A stretch of DNA of 64,000 nucleotides from WHSW01 sp963740055 (GCA_963740055.1 CAVUCL010000001.1:682001-746000); one strand, 5' to 3'. Positions 34,905 through 45,741 are shown, counted from the stretch's first letter. Translations and numbers: made by a program. The notes: generated by a model from the letters alone, not told the origin.

Positions 34905-35792
34905 CTAGTCCGAGAGCCAGTCGATGACCTGAGTCGGGTCGGCGAGCGAGGGCAGGTCGCCGCCGTCCCGAAGCTCCTCCGCTGCGGCCGCCATCGAGTT
35001 GATCGCGACCCAGGCGAGGCGGCCACCGACGCTGATCCGCTGGCCGCCCGCCTCGACGATCTCCGCCATCGAGAGGCCAGGACCGGCGAGCACGTTGAGC
35101 GGCTTCGAGGTCGCCTCGCGGATCGCGCGGATCTCGCCGGCGCTCGGCAGCCTCGGCGCGTAGAGCACCTGCGCGCCGGCTCGCTCGTAGGCTTGCAGGC
35201 GGGCGATCGTGTCGTCGAGGTCGGGGTTGTCGCGGACGTAGTTCTCGGCCCGGGCGGTGACCGTGAACGGAAAGTCGAGCCGGTTGGCCGCTTCCACTGC
35301 GGCGGCGACCCGCTCGGTCGCGTGCTCGATCTCGTAGAAGCCGCGATCCAGGTCATAGTCCTCGATCGAGCCGCCGACGGCTCCGGCCTCCGCCGCCGAG
35401 CTGATCGCCCGGGCGGCATCCTCGGGCTCCGGTCCGTAGCCGTTCTCGAGGTCGACCGAGACCGGGAGGTCGGTGGCCGCGGCGAGCACCCGGGTGTGCT
35501 TGACGACCTCGTCGAGTGTCACCTCGCCGTCCTGGCGTCCGAGCGTGAACGCGAAGCCGGCGCTCGTCGTCGCCAGCGCCTCGAAGCCAAGGGCGGCGAA
35601 GACCTTTGCCGAGCCGGCGTCCCAGGGGTTCGGGATTACGAACGGCCTTCCCTCGTGCAGGTCGCGAAACGCCTCTCCCTTTTGTGACTGCGAGCTCTCG
35701 GTGGCGATCCGCCGATTCTCCCCGATCTCGAGCCGATCAGTCCCAGAAGTCCTCGAACCGCTCGCTGTCGCCTCCCTTCGGCTTGCGACCAC
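34905..35792 (-). CDS. isocitrate lyase/PEP mutase-family enzyme
   Basis: About 295 residues. RPFVIPNPWDAGSAKVFAALGFEALATTSAGFAFTLG and DLPVSVDLENGYGPEPEDAARAI contain the metal/phosphate-binding D-x-E block; GSIEDYDLDRG and LYAPRLPSAGEIRAI are family signatures. Members cleave or isomerise C-C or C-P bonds (methylisocitrate lyase, PEP mutase, oxaloacetate decarboxylase); the exact reaction is not assignable. No ATG/GTG/TTG lies between the cupin stop and the conserved region, so the start is placed at GTG 35792, overlapping the cupin gene by 56 nt; a lost base could be hiding the real start. Confidence 0.78.
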   Translation of the reverse strand: MVASRREATASGSRTSGTDRLEIGENRRIATESSQSQKGEAFRDLHEGRPFVIPNPWDAGSAKVFAALGFEALATTSAGFAFTLGRQDGEVTLDEVVKHTRVLAAATDLPVSVDLENGYGPEPEDAARAISSAAEAGAVGGSIEDYDLDRGFYEIEHATERVAAAVEAANRLDFPFTVTARAENYVRDNPDLDDTIARLQAYERAGAQVLYAPRLPSAGEIRAIREATSKPLNVLAGPGLSMAEIVEAGGQRISVGGRLAWVAINSMAAAAEELRDGGDLPSLADPTQVIDWLSD

Positions 35793-36116
35793 CGATGCAG
35801 ATCAAGTCCAGGCCCTCGGGGCCGGCCTCGAACGAGCGGATCACCGAGGGAGCGACGCGGAGCACGTCCCACGTTGAGAGCGCGACGATCTCGTGATCGA
35901 GCTTCGCGCGACCGGACCCGGCGACCACGACGTAGGCCTCCTCCTGTTCGCGATGGCGGTGTCCCCAGGGCATCCGGGCGCCTGGCTCATAGGTGAACCG
36001 GCTCAGGCCGAGCTCGGGGATCCGAGGGCCTCGCGCGCGAACCGCCACTCGATCGAGACGTCCTCAGGGCTGACGTCGCGAAGCTCGCCGAAGTTCTTCT
36101 TCGTCCATCCGGGCAT
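35737..36116 (-). CDS. cupin-domain protein, frameshifted
   Basis: ATG 36116 opens MPGWTKKNFGELRDVSPED...FAREALG; after a break near 36020 the cupin continues IPELGLSRFTYEPGARMPWGHRHREQEEAYVVVAGSG and SFEAGPEGLDLICIGG. The span is one base short of 127 codons, so one base is missing. The HxH...E metal motif GHRHREQEEAYVV is intact. Small single-domain cupin, perhaps binding a metal and a small ligand. Overlaps the PEP-mutase-family gene downstream. Confidence 0.75.
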
Positions 36117-36141
36117 CTCGCGGCTAGATGATGGCCGCTGG

Positions 36142-39100
36142 TCAGCCGGACGGGCAGGCCGACACGTAGTCCTGGTCCGGCACGATCTCCTCCCATTGCT
36201 CGGGCGTGAGGCCGCCACCGGTGATCGCGCAGGCGCGGCTTCGCCAGGCCGCCGGGTCGCCCTCCCAGCGGAACGCCTCGCCGTTCTCGTAGAGCGTGAA
36301 CAGGCGACTGCCGTCGGGGGTGAAGCGAGCGGTCACCCAGGTATCGAGCGGGCCGGCCAGGGGCGTGCCGATCGGCTCCTGGGACTCCACGTCCCAGAGC
36401 GCGACCGTGCCGTCGAAGTGGGATGTGGCGAGCGCGCGACCGTCGGGGGAGAAATCGGCCCCGAGCACGAACCCACGATCGCGGGTCAGCGGTCCGCCGA
36501 TCGGCTGCCAGTCGTCGGTCGCCCAGAGGACGGTGTTGCCGTCGACCTGGGGAACGGCCACAAGGCTGCCGTCCGGGGAGAATGCGACCGAGCGGACCTC
36601 GGCCTCGGCGCGCAGCCTGCTGATCCGCTCGCCGCTCTGTACGTCGATGACCTCGACGCCGTCCGGCCCCGGGTTGTTGTAGCCGAACGGGATCGCGAGC
36701 TGCGACCCATCGGGGCTGAACGCAAGCCCGATCACGAACGGCGGCAGGCTGAGCGGCGGGCGGATCAGCTCCCTCGTATCGAGATCCCAGATCCGCAGCT
36801 CCCCGCCGATGCTCGCGCTGGCGAGCAGATTCCCGGGGCCGAACTCGAGCGCCCCCTGGATCGTGCCTTCGTAGCAGCGCGGGATCGTGAAGGTTGAGCC
36901 CGGATCGGCGCAGGGCCCAGCCGGCGCGTCAAGCAACGGGCCGATGCGCCGTCCCGACTGCGCGTCCCAGATCCCGAGCAGGCCACGAGCGCCGCCGACC
37001 GCCAACCGCTCCCCGTCGGGCGCGTAGGCGATCGCCGGCGCGGGGGTGTCCGCAAACGCCTCGAAGCTCGTCCGGCGCTGCAAGGTCTCGGCATCGAGCA
37101 GATCGACCCTGCCGTCGAGCCGCGCCAGCGCCAGCGTCCGCCCGTCCGGGCTGAGGGCGAACGCGGGCGGGTACGCGTCCTCTTGAATCCTGCGGAGGCC
37201 GGTGCGGAACGGGCTGCCGAGACGGCGCTCGCCGGCGACGTCCCAGATGATCACGGTCGCGTCGCCGGCCACCGTGTAGAGGGTGCTGCCGTCGGGGCTG
37301 AAGACCTGGCTCGAGCCGCTGCCCGCGTGCCCGGCGAGGGTCTCGATCTCGACCCCCCGGCGCACGTCCCACAAGACCACCGTCTCGTTCTCGCCCCAGG
37401 TCGACAGGGTCCGCCCGTCGGCGCTGAAGCTCCCGACCTCCTGGCCGGATTCCGGGTCCCTGGGAGCCGCCAGGGTCCGCAGCCGTCCCGAGCCGAGATC
37501 GAGCAGTCGCAGGCCGCCGTCGCTGCCTTCGAGCGCGAGCGTGTCGCCGTCGGCGCTGATTGCCGAGGAGTCCACGTCCATCGGGTAGCGACGCACGAGG
37601 CGCAGCGTCTGCGCGTCGATCGCGTAGCTGGCCCGATCCGTCGAAACGAGCAAGCGGCCGTCCGGGCTCATCAGCGGACGAATGCTGACCGAGCGGCTCG
37701 CGACCTCGACGGCCTTTCCGAGCGGCTCGGCGCTGCCGGCGTCGTAGCGGCGCATGAACAGCGGCAGCAACCTGTTGACGTCGCCGCCGGAGTAGGTCAC
37801 GACCACGCTCCGCCCGTCCGGTGCATAGTTCGCGGCCGGGAAGTACTGCAACCCCGGCCCGGGCGCGGCGGGGTGGGTGCCGATCGACGTCGAGGCGCGC
37901 GGCTGCGCGGTGGCCGCGTCGAGGATCGCGAGGGATCCGTTGAAGAGCTCCGCGTCCTCGCTCCCGGCGATCGCGAGCGACTCGCCGCTGGGATCGAAGC
38001 CGACCGACCAGACCGGGCCCGGGGCGTCGTGCTCGCCGAGCAGCTCTCGTGTCTCGGTGTCGAACAGCAGCACGCTCCCGTCTCTGTGTGCCACCGCAAG
38101 CGTGTCCCCGTCGGGACTGAGGGCGCTCGTCGTGGGCTCAACGGCGGTATTCAGCGATCCGATCGCCGCCGGGCTGCCCAGGAGGGCCGAGAGCAGGTTG
38201 GAGCGGGTCTCGACCGAGTCGTCGAGGGCGACGCCCGCGTTCGCGAGCTGCAGCGCGTCGGCGAGGCGATCCTGGTTCAGCGCCTCGGCGCCGAGGCGCT
38301 CGGCGTCGGCGACTCTTGCCGTCTCGCTGGCCTCCTGGCGCCCGGAGACGGCGAGCGCCCCCGCGACCACGGCGACGCTGAGCAGGATCCCGACTCCGGC
38401 GAGCAGCATCCGCAGCCGGCGGTTGGTCTGGCGCTGGCGCTCGGCCTCGCGCTCGCTCGCCGCCCGGCTCGCCTCGAGGAACTCGCGCTCGAGCTCGTTC
38501 AGCTCGGGGTCGTGCTCGGTGGCCCAGTCGAGGGCCGCCGCGAGCCGGGTCCCGCGGTAGAGCTCGGCGGGATCGCGCCCGGCGTCCCGCCAGCCTTGCG
38601 AGGCGGCGATCAGGTGGTGATGGAGGCGGCGCCCCTCGGCGTCGGTCTCGAGCCACTCCCGCAGGCGCGGCCATTCGCGCAGCAGCGCCTCGTGCGCGAC
38701 CTCGACCGCGCCCTCGTCGACGGTCAGCAGCCGGCTCTCGGTGAGCACGGCGAGCGCCCGCGCGGCGGGTTCGTCGCGGTCCAGCTCGAGCTCGTCGAGA
38801 GCGACGCGGCGGCGGACGAGCGCCTCCGCCTCCTCGTCGTCGCCGGCGAGCCGCAGCAGCATCGGCCGCACCCGGCTGCGCTCGTCCGCGTCCAGGCGCT
38901 GATACGCGTCCTCGGCGAGCCGCGCGACCGCACCCTCGACGCCGCCGGTCCGCTCGTAGTCCGAGCGTCGCAGGATGCGACCGCTGCGCAGCTGCCAGAG
39001 CTCGAGCAGGGCGGCGGAGAGCAGCGGCAGGCCGCCGGGCTCGCCGGCGACGTCGCCGACCAGCGCCGAGACCAGGCGAGGCTCGACCCGCAGGCCCGCT

Positions 39101-41241
39101 CGACGGGCCGGGAGCTCGATCGCGCGACGCAGCTCGTCGCGGCGCATCGGCCCGACCAGGATCTGGTTCGCGCTGACGAGCGTCGAGAGGTCGGCGTGCT
39201 CGGCGCAACGGCCGTAGAAGTCGGCCCGGATCGCGAGCGCGACGACCACGCGCTCGTCCGGGTCGGCACAGGCGTCGACCAGCGCATCGAGGAATGCCTC
39301 TCGCTCGGCCGTGTCGCGGCAGGCGACGAACAGCTCCTCGAACTGGTCGATGACCAGCACCAGGCGCTCGCCCGCGGGGAGTGCCTCGAGCGCGTCGGCG
39401 ATCCAAGGCGCGGCGTCTTCAGCCTCCGGCACCGCTCGCGCGAGCGTCCGCGAGAGCTCGGCGAGCGGGCGTTCGCCCGGGCGCATCACCGCCTGGCGCC
39501 AGCGCTCCGAGCCGGGCACGACCCCACCGGCCAGCGCCGGCAGGAGTCCCGCGCGCACCGCCGAGGACTTGCCACTGCCCGAGGGGCCGACCACGGCGAT
39601 CAGGGTCGAGCCGATCATCCGGGCGACGAGCTCGGCGACGAGGCGCTCGCGGCCGAAGAAGTAGTCCGCGTGCGCGGCGTCGAATGGCGCCAGACCGCGG
39701 AACGGGCAGATCTCTGGTTCCAAGGGAGCGGGCGCTTCCTCGACCGCGTAGAGCCGCGTCCGCTCGGTGGCGCTCTGCAGGTCGATGACGCCACCTGCGA
39801 TCGCCGCCTGCGTGGCGCGCAATCCGGCGCGATCGCCGGCGGCAGCGCCCGCGGTCGCGGCGAGGCGCTCGGCGGCCTCGGCGCGAGCCCACTCGCCGGC
39901 CGCGCGGTGGACCCGAAGCGGCACGCCCTCGCTCTCCGCGATCAGCGTCCGCAGCGGCATCGCGACGCCCTCGGCGGGGGCGTAGAGGGCGGCGATCTCC
40001 GCAGTCGCGTCCTCGTCGAGGGGATCGAGGTGCAGGCGCTCGGCGGCCCCGGTCTCGAGCAGGCCGGCGAAGGCCGGCGGGCCCTGCTCGTCGTGGAGAA
40101 GGACGCAGATCAGGAGCGGTGTCTCGTTCGGGCTCGCGTGCGAGGCCGGCAGCGGCCTCGAGCACCGCCGGGGCTGCGTCGTCGGCGTAGTCGAGCACCA
40201 GGAGCTTGGGCCGTCGGCCGTGACCGGCCTCGGCGATCGTCGCCAGGGCGGTCTCTGCGACCTGCCCGCCGCTCGCGTAGAGCACCGCCGCTCCCGCGGC
40301 CTTGACCTCGGCCGCGAGCTCGGCCACGAGCCGCGTCTTCCCGATCCCGGGAGGCCCCCAGACGAGCGCGCAGACGACTCGTCCGGCGCCCGCCTCCTTC
40401 CAGCGCCGGCGCAGCCAGCTCAGCTCGCGCTCGCGCCCGGCGAGCAGCGGCGAGCCGCCCTCGAGCTGGACCGGCAGCTCGACGACCGGCGGCGGCGGGT
40501 CGAGGCTCGGGTCCTGAGCCAGCACGGCGGCCTGAAGGCGCTGCAGCTCGGGCCCCGGCTCGACCCCGACCTGCTCGACCAGCGCCTCGCGCGCCCGGCG
40601 GTAGGCGTCCAACGCGTCGGACTGGCGCCCGGCGCGGTAGAGGGCGAGGATTCGCTGCGCCTGGAGGCGCTCGCGCAGCGGCTCGGCCGCAACCAGCTCC
40701 TCGAGCCGGGCGATCACCTCGTCATGGCGCCCGGCGGCGAGCTCGGCGTCGATCTCGAGCTCGATCGCGCGCAGGCGAAGCTCCTCGAGCCTGCCGATCT
40801 CGGGGGCGGCGAACGGCTGCGAGGCGACGTCGGCGAGCGGCGCCCCGCGCCAGAGCTCGAGCGCGGCGCTGGCGGCGCCGTTCGCCCCTCCGCCTCCGGC
40901 TCGCGCGCTGCCTCCTCGATCAGGCGCTCGAACCGGGTCGCGTCGACGGCGTCCTCCGGGAGCCGGAGCTCGTAGCCGCGGCCGTGGGTGACGATGCTCG
41001 CTCCGGCGCCCGCGTCGAGCACCTTGCGCAGCTCGGAGACGTAGAGCTGGAGGTTCTTGGCGGCGCTCGCCGGCGGGTCCTCCCCCCAGACGCCGTCGAT
41101 CAGGTCGTCCGCGCTCACGGTCCGGTTCGCCCGCAGCGCGAGCATCGCCAGCACCGCCCGCTGCTTGCTTCCCTTGAGCGGCAGCGCGCGGCCGTCGGCG
41201 ACGGCATCGACCCGGCCGAGCACGCGGATTTCGATCGCCAT
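36142..41241 (-). CDS. SARP-type regulator fused to AAA, nSTAND NTPase, membrane helix and WD40 propeller; two frameshifts
   Basis: About 1,699 residues from ATG 41241. Domains in order: winged-helix OmpR-type DNA-binding (IEIRVLGRVDAVADG, 1-95), BTAD (RLRAIELEIDAELAAGRHDEVI, 100-245), AAA/ATPase (VWGPPGIGKTRLVAE near 297), nSTAND (CPFRGLAPFDAAHADYFFGRE; P-loop GPSGSGKSS near 553; Walker B LVLVIDQFEELF), one membrane helix (near 948), and about ten or more WD40-like repeats marked by SPDG turns. Frame breaks near 40887 (one base lost) and 40150 (one base extra) cancel out. Predicted signal-sensing transcription regulator with the propeller on the far side of the membrane. Confidence 0.8.
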
Positions 41242-41365
41242 CTGAGCTATCTCGTTGCGACCGTACATCCGGGCCTCCGGGGGGTCAAACGCGCGGCGAT
41301 GGGCACGGAGGGAGCTCATCGCTCATCCTCCGTGCCCATCACCCAGGTCGAGGGCGCGTTTGCCG

Positions 41366-41816
41366 TCAGCCGGTCGAGGGAGACGGCGTGACCGTGCTGC
41401 GCCTGCGCACGCTGAGCAGCGCGGCACCGGCGAGCGCGGCGAGCGCCAGCGACGCCCCCGCACCGACCACGGCGCTCGCCCAGTCGAACCCGTCGTCCGA
41501 GCTGCTCGGCGAGCTCGAGACGGGCGTCGAGGTGCGCGGCGGGCGCGCCCGTGATCGAGTTCAGCGACGCGTAGCCGGAGCCGGCGCTCGAGGCCGCCGA
41601 GCCGCTCGGCTCGCTCGTCGGCGGGGCGATCGAGTTGACCGACGAGTACGAGCCGCCGGTGGCCTGCGTGTCGTCCGGGAACGGCGTCGAGCCGATCGGC
41701 TCGGCGCTCGCGGTCGCCGGGACCACGAGGGCGCAGACGCCGGCCGCCAGGGCCAGCGCGCGACGGCGCCGCTGCCGCATCCGGCGGGACATGGTGGTGA
41801 TGGTGTTTGCCCTCAT
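41366..41816 (-). CDS. small exported membrane-anchored protein, frameshifted
   Basis: About 149 residues; AAGGAGG seven bases before ATG 41816. Signal peptide (ALALAAGVCALVVPATASA), a Ser/Thr/Pro/Gly-rich middle, and, after one extra base near 41543, TSTPVSSSPSSSDDGFDWASAVVGAGASLALAALAGAALLSVRRRS: a C-terminal membrane helix with basic stop-transfer end. This FDW-x-SA...RRR architecture recurs in Thermoleophilia exported proteins. Probably a surface-exposed tether of unknown function, just upstream of and co-directional with the SARP-type regulator. Confidence 0.65.
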
Positions 41817-41917
41817 TCTTGGGCCTCCTTGTCGTCATGGCGGCGGACCTGCCGAGGCCCGGTGCCGTTGGTCGCCAGGGAGACTCCGAGAGGGCGGTAT
41901 AGAACGGGTCTAATTCG

Positions 41918-42481
41918 TCATTCGCCGGCGCCTGCGCGCGAGTCCATCAGCGCGAGCAGCTTCGTCGTCGTGCTCCAGCTGCGGATCGTCATCTCCTGGT
42001 ACTCGGGCAGCGCGACGACCCTCGACAGCCGGCTGCTCGAGGCTCTCTCGGCGAGGCGCGAGTAGTAGAGGACCCCCTTCCCCGCCCAGGCGTCGTCGAC
42101 GCCGTCCTTGGTCTCGACGACGCCGAACGCGCGCTTCGCGGTCAGTGGCTTGCGCAGAAAGATCACGTCGCAGCGGTGGGTGTCGGCGCCGAAACCGCGC
42201 GGGGCCGCCTCGACCACGCCCCTGAGCTCCGCCTCGGTCAGCAGCACCACCTTGAGCTCGATCGCGAAGCGCCGGCTCAGCTCCGACTCGATCCGAGCCG
42301 CAAGCTCGGCGCGCTTCTGCCGCGGCGCTCGAAACAGTGCGTTGCCGCTCTGGATGTAGGTCGCGACATCGGCGAACTCCATCCCCTCGAGGGCCGCTCG
42401 CAGGTCGGCCATCTTGACCAGGTTCTTGCCGCCGACGTTGATCCCGCGCAGGAGGGCGAGGTACTGCACTCCGGCCGACAT
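41918..42481 (-). CDS. DUF1697 family protein
   Basis: 187 residues. YLALLRGINVGGKNLVKMADLRAALEGMEFADVATYIQSGNALF is the defining N-terminal signature of DUF1697; a second conserved block, RCDVIFLRKPLTAKRAFGVV, follows. Function unknown (alpha/beta fold). Starts 4 nt after the stop of the flavoprotein gene upstream, so the pair is likely an operon. Confidence 0.9.
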   Translation of the reverse strand: MSAGVQYLALLRGINVGGKNLVKMADLRAALEGMEFADVATYIQSGNALFRAPRQKRAELAARIESELSRRFAIELKVVLLTEAELRGVVEAAPRGFGADTHRCDVIFLRKPLTAKRAFGVVETKDGVDDAWAGKGVLYYSRLAERASSSRLSRVVALPEYQEMTIRSWSTTTKLLALMDSRAGAGE

Positions 42482-42485
42482 CGCC

Positions 42486-43865
42486 CTAAGCGAGCGAGAT
42501 GTTGTGGTTGCCGCTGATCAGGCCGTCGGGGTCGTAGCGGCGCTTCACGTCGCGCAGCCGCTCGAGCGTCTCGGGGGCGAAGATCGCCTCGAGCTCGGTC
42601 GGGCGGTCGGCGAAGTTGAAGTAGCAGCTCCCCGTCGACCACGGCTCGAGCGCCTCGCAGACGATGTCGAGGCGCTCGTCGATCGCCTTGCCCATCTCCG
42701 GGCTCATCGGCAGGCCGATGCCGGCGAACACGTAATCGGCGTCGAGGTGCGAGAGCGCCCCGCCTCCCTCCGCCGCCGTGCCGACCGCGCCTCCGCACTG
42801 GCGCAGCTCGGCGGCGAGCAGCGGTGAGCCCGAATTCGGCCCCGCGGTCTCGACGAAGGCGTCGATCGCACCCTGCGTCGCCTCGCGCAGCGAGGTCGTG
42901 TAGACGAGCCCGGGGACCGGCTCCTCGGGCTCCATGTGCACCGCCGGCAGCCCCGAGGGCGGCATGGTCTGGAACGTGTCCATCACCGGCTCGCCGAGCT
43001 CTCGCATCGGCTGGACCAGCTCGGCGCCCTCGGACTCCGGCCCCGCGTAGCAGGCCCCGATCGTGAGCAGGGGCCGCTCGCGCAGCGGCTCGGGGATCTG
43101 CGGCAGTGGCGGCAGCTGCAGGAAGCGGACGATCGAGGTGACCTCGTCGGGCAGGCCCGCCGCCCACTCGAAGTAGCGGTTGACGATCTCGCTCGTGCCC
43201 TCGTCGGCCGGGTAGATGACGCTGCCGGCGAAGACCTCGGGCAGCTCGACGAGGTCGAACTCGATCGCGGTGACGACGCCAAAGCTTCCGCCGCCGCCGC
43301 GCAGCGCCCAGAACAGGTCGGGATCATTGTCCGCATCGACCCGCCGCTGCTCGCCGTCGGCGGTCACGAGCTCGATCGCCCGCACGCTGTTGCATGCGAG
43401 CCCGTAGCGGCGTGCGCACCAGCCGAAGCCGCCGCCGGTGGTGTAGCCGACGACCCCGATGTCGGGTGCCGAGCCGGAGAGGTTGGCGAGGCCGTGCTCG
43501 CCCGCCGCTGGATTGGCCTCCATCCAGAGCACCCCGGCCTCGTAGCGTCCGACGCCGCTCTCGGCGTCGATCTCGATCCCCTTCATGCGCTCGGTCTTGA
43601 CCAGGATCGACCCGTCGAGCGGCCCGCGCGAGCCGGCGCCGTGGCCGGTGCCCTGCGCGGCGACGCCGAGTCCGTTCGCGCGCGCGGACCGGACCACGGT
43701 GGCGACGTCTTCGGCGCTCTCCGGAAAGGCGACGGCGGCCGGGTTCTGATCGGCGGCGAGGTTCCACGCCATCCGCGCCTCGTCCCAGCCATCGTCGCCG
43801 GGCGACACGACCGTCCCCGAGAAGTCGCCATTGAGCACGTCCTTGTCCAGCAGCTGCCGCTCCAC
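42486..43865 (-). CDS. FAD-binding oxidoreductase (BBE/berberine-bridge-like)
   Basis: 459 residues from GTG 43865, AGGAGG four bases upstream. The PCMH-type FAD domain has GTGHGAGSRGPLDGSILV (near 75-92) and LSGSAPDIGVVGYTTGGGFGW. The C-terminal BBE segment ends RRYDPDGLISGNHNI. The His of GTGHGAG is at the position of covalent 8-alpha flavin attachment in the family. Oxidises sugars, alkaloids or phenolics using O2; substrate unknown. No signal peptide, so probably cytoplasmic. Confidence 0.85.
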   Translation of the reverse strand: MERQLLDKDVLNGDFSGTVVSPGDDGWDEARMAWNLAADQNPAAVAFPESAEDVATVVRSARANGLGVAAQGTGHGAGSRGPLDGSILVKTERMKGIEIDAESGVGRYEAGVLWMEANPAAGEHGLANLSGSAPDIGVVGYTTGGGFGWCARRYGLACNSVRAIELVTADGEQRRVDADNDPDLFWALRGGGGSFGVVTAIEFDLVELPEVFAGSVIYPADEGTSEIVNRYFEWAAGLPDEVTSIVRFLQLPPLPQIPEPLRERPLLTIGACYAGPESEGAELVQPMRELGEPVMDTFQTMPPSGLPAVHMEPEEPVPGLVYTTSLREATQGAIDAFVETAGPNSGSPLLAAELRQCGGAVGTAAEGGGALSHLDADYVFAGIGLPMSPEMGKAIDERLDIVCEALEPWSTGSCYFNFADRPTELEAIFAPETLERLRDVKRRYDPDGLISGNHNISLA

Positions 43866-44092
43866 ACTTCCTCCTGTCTTCGTTGCCACCCCCTGCAACC
43901 CCGCGGGAGGTCGTCCAGGCCGCGAGCCTATCCGGATCGCGGCACGGTCGAGGCGCGGCGACCTGAATCGAGCAGGCCTGGGTGGTGGGGGACACCCAGG
44001 AGCTCTGGCGGTCGCTCGGTCTGCTCTCCGTGCCGTTATCCTCGCCGGACGCCCGGGGGCAGGACTAGCCGGGCACGACGAGAGAGGCTCCG

Positions 44093-44287
44093 ATGTCACG
44101 GATCGTGATCGGCTATCTGGACCCAGGCACCGGGAGTGTGATCCTCCAGGCGATCCTCGGTGGGGTCGCCGCACTCGCGGTGACGGCGAAGCTGTGGTGG
44201 CACCGGGTCACCTCGATCTTCCGCCGCGGAACGCGCGGCGAGGCGGCGCCCGAGGCCGAGCGACCCGAGTCCGGGCCCGCGCGGTAG
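44093..44287 (+). CDS. small YLDPGTGS membrane peptide
   Basis: 64 residues; GAGAGG precedes ATG 44093. IGYLDPGTGSVILQAILGGVAALAVTAKLWWHRV combines a conserved YLDPGTGS motif with one or two helices and a basic tail. I recall homologous short proteins beside genes for extracellular polymers. It sits 35 nt upstream of the NoeA-like methyltransferase and is probably the first gene of a three-gene operon. Confidence 0.75.
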   Translation: MSRIVIGYLDPGTGSVILQAILGGVAALAVTAKLWWHRVTSIFRRGTRGEAAPEAERPESGPAR

Positions 44288-44322
44288 GGACGCTTCGGGG
44301 CCGAGGCGACTCGGCGCAGCGC

Positions 44323-45741
44323 GTGTCCGACCCCTCCGGCACAGAGGCGAGCTGGGTCAGCGGCTCGTTTCGCGACGACGACAGCCGCGTCTTCAGCGCC
44401 GGCGACGAGATCCTGCGCAGCCTGAGCCCGGTGGCGCTCGCCGACTACGAGGTCCTCGCGGCCTCGCGCTTCTTCGCCGCCGCCCAGGAGTCGGGGACGA
44501 TCGTGCGCACCGAGCTCGCGACCGGCGTCGTCCCGCCGCCGGACTGCGAGCCGCCCGCGGGGCTCGCCGCCGTCCTTCGCCACGAGCGGATCCCGTTCGT
44601 CTCCTGGCCGTTCGAGTGGCCGTTCTCGATGCTCAAGGACGCCGCGCTGCTCACCCTCGAGCTGCTCGATGACGCCCTCGACGAGGGGCTGATCCTCAAG
44701 GACGGCACCCCTTACAACGTCCAGTGGCGCGGCGTCGAGCCGGTGTTCATCGACGTCGGTTCGTTCGAGCGCCTGCGCGAGGGCGAGCCCTGGTTCGGCT
44801 ACCGCCAGTTCTGCATGCAGTTCCTCTATCCGCTGATGCTCGAGAGCTATCGCGGGGTCGCCTACCGGCCGCTGCTTCGCGGCCGACTCGACGGGATCGA
44901 GCCCGAGCAGATGCGCAGGCTGCTGCGGCTGCGCGACCGCTTTCGCCGCGGGGTGCTCACCAACGTCGTCCTCCACGCGCGGCTCGAGCGCGGCCACTCA
45001 CAGCGCAGCGCGAGCGCCGCCCGCGGTGAGCTCAAGCGGGCCGGGTTCAAGCCCGAGCTGATCAAGGCCAACGTCGGTCGCCTGAAGCGGCTGGTGCGCA
45101 AGCTCGACTGGAGCCCCGGCGGCTCGGAGTGGTCCGAGTACCGCGAGACCTCCGGCTATGAGGAGGGCGAGCTGCGCGCGAAGGAGGAGTTCGTCGCCTC
45201 CGCGGTCGCCGCGGCGGCGCCGAAGCTGGTCTGGGACCTCGGCTGCAACGACGGGCGCTTCAGCCGGATCGCCGCCGCGGCCGGCGCCTACGTGGTCGCG
45301 GTCGACGGCGACGAGCTCGCGGTCGACCGCCTCTATCGCGAGCTCCGTGGCGAGGGCGCCGAGCGGATCCTGCCGCTGGCGCTCGACCTCGTCGACTCCT
45401 CGCCGGACATGGGCTGGCGCGGGAGCGAGCGCCCGCGGCTCGAGCAGCGCGAGCGGCCCGACCTCGTCCTCGCCCTGGCCCTCGTCCACCACCTGGTGAT
45501 CTCCGCCAACGTCCCGCTCGCGGCGGTGGTCGACTGGCTGGCCGAGCTCGGCGCGGCGCTGGTGGTCGAGTTCCCGGCCCGCGAGGACCCGATGGTCGCC
45601 CGCCTGCTCGACCGAAAGCGCGAGCACGCACACCCGGACTACGGGCTCGAGCAGTTCGAGGCGCTGCTCGAACGCCGCTTCAGCATCGGTCGCCGCGAGC
45701 GGCACGGCACCCGCGTCCTGTTCGAGGCGCGCCCACGGTGA
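44323..45741 (+). CDS. NoeA-like protein: kinase-like N-domain plus SAM methyltransferase
   Basis: 472 residues from GTG 44323. The N-terminal half has LILKDGTPYNVQWRGVEPVFIDVGSFE, a D-x4-N...ID arrangement reminiscent of the catalytic loop of kinase-like phosphotransferases, then WFGYRQFCMQFLYPLML. The C-terminal half is a class I methyltransferase: LVWDLGCNDGRFSRIAA (motif I, about residue 305), VVAVDGDELAVDRLY, and DLVLALALVHHLVI. NoeA relatives modify Nod factors or surface glycans. GTGA overlap with the following gene shows tight coupling. The kinase-like idea is inference. Confidence 0.75.
   Translation: MSDPSGTEASWVSGSFRDDDSRVFSAGDEILRSLSPVALADYEVLAASRFFAAAQESGTIVRTELATGVVPPPDCEPPAGLAAVLRHERIPFVSWPFEWPFSMLKDAALLTLELLDDALDEGLILKDGTPYNVQWRGVEPVFIDVGSFERLREGEPWFGYRQFCMQFLYPLMLESYRGVAYRPLLRGRLDGIEPEQMRRLLRLRDRFRRGVLTNVVLHARLERGHSQRSASAARGELKRAGFKPELIKANVGRLKRLVRKLDWSPGGSEWSEYRETSGYEEGELRAKEEFVASAVAAAAPKLVWDLGCNDGRFSRIAAAAGAYVVAVDGDELAVDRLYRELRGEGAERILPLALDLVDSSPDMGWRGSERPRLEQRERPDLVLALALVHHLVISANVPLAAVVDWLAELGAALVVEFPAREDPMVARLLDRKREHAHPDYGLEQFEALLERRFSIGRRERHGTRVLFEARPR

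Noticed and set aside
37183..40305. A 1,040-codon open frame on the plus strand opposite the SARP/STAND gene
   Set aside because: It is a shadow of the high-GC minus-strand gene: it has no domains, and its composition (Arg, Ala, Gly, Val, Asp) is what antisense reading of GC-rich codons gives. The minus strand shows P-loops and WD40 repeats.
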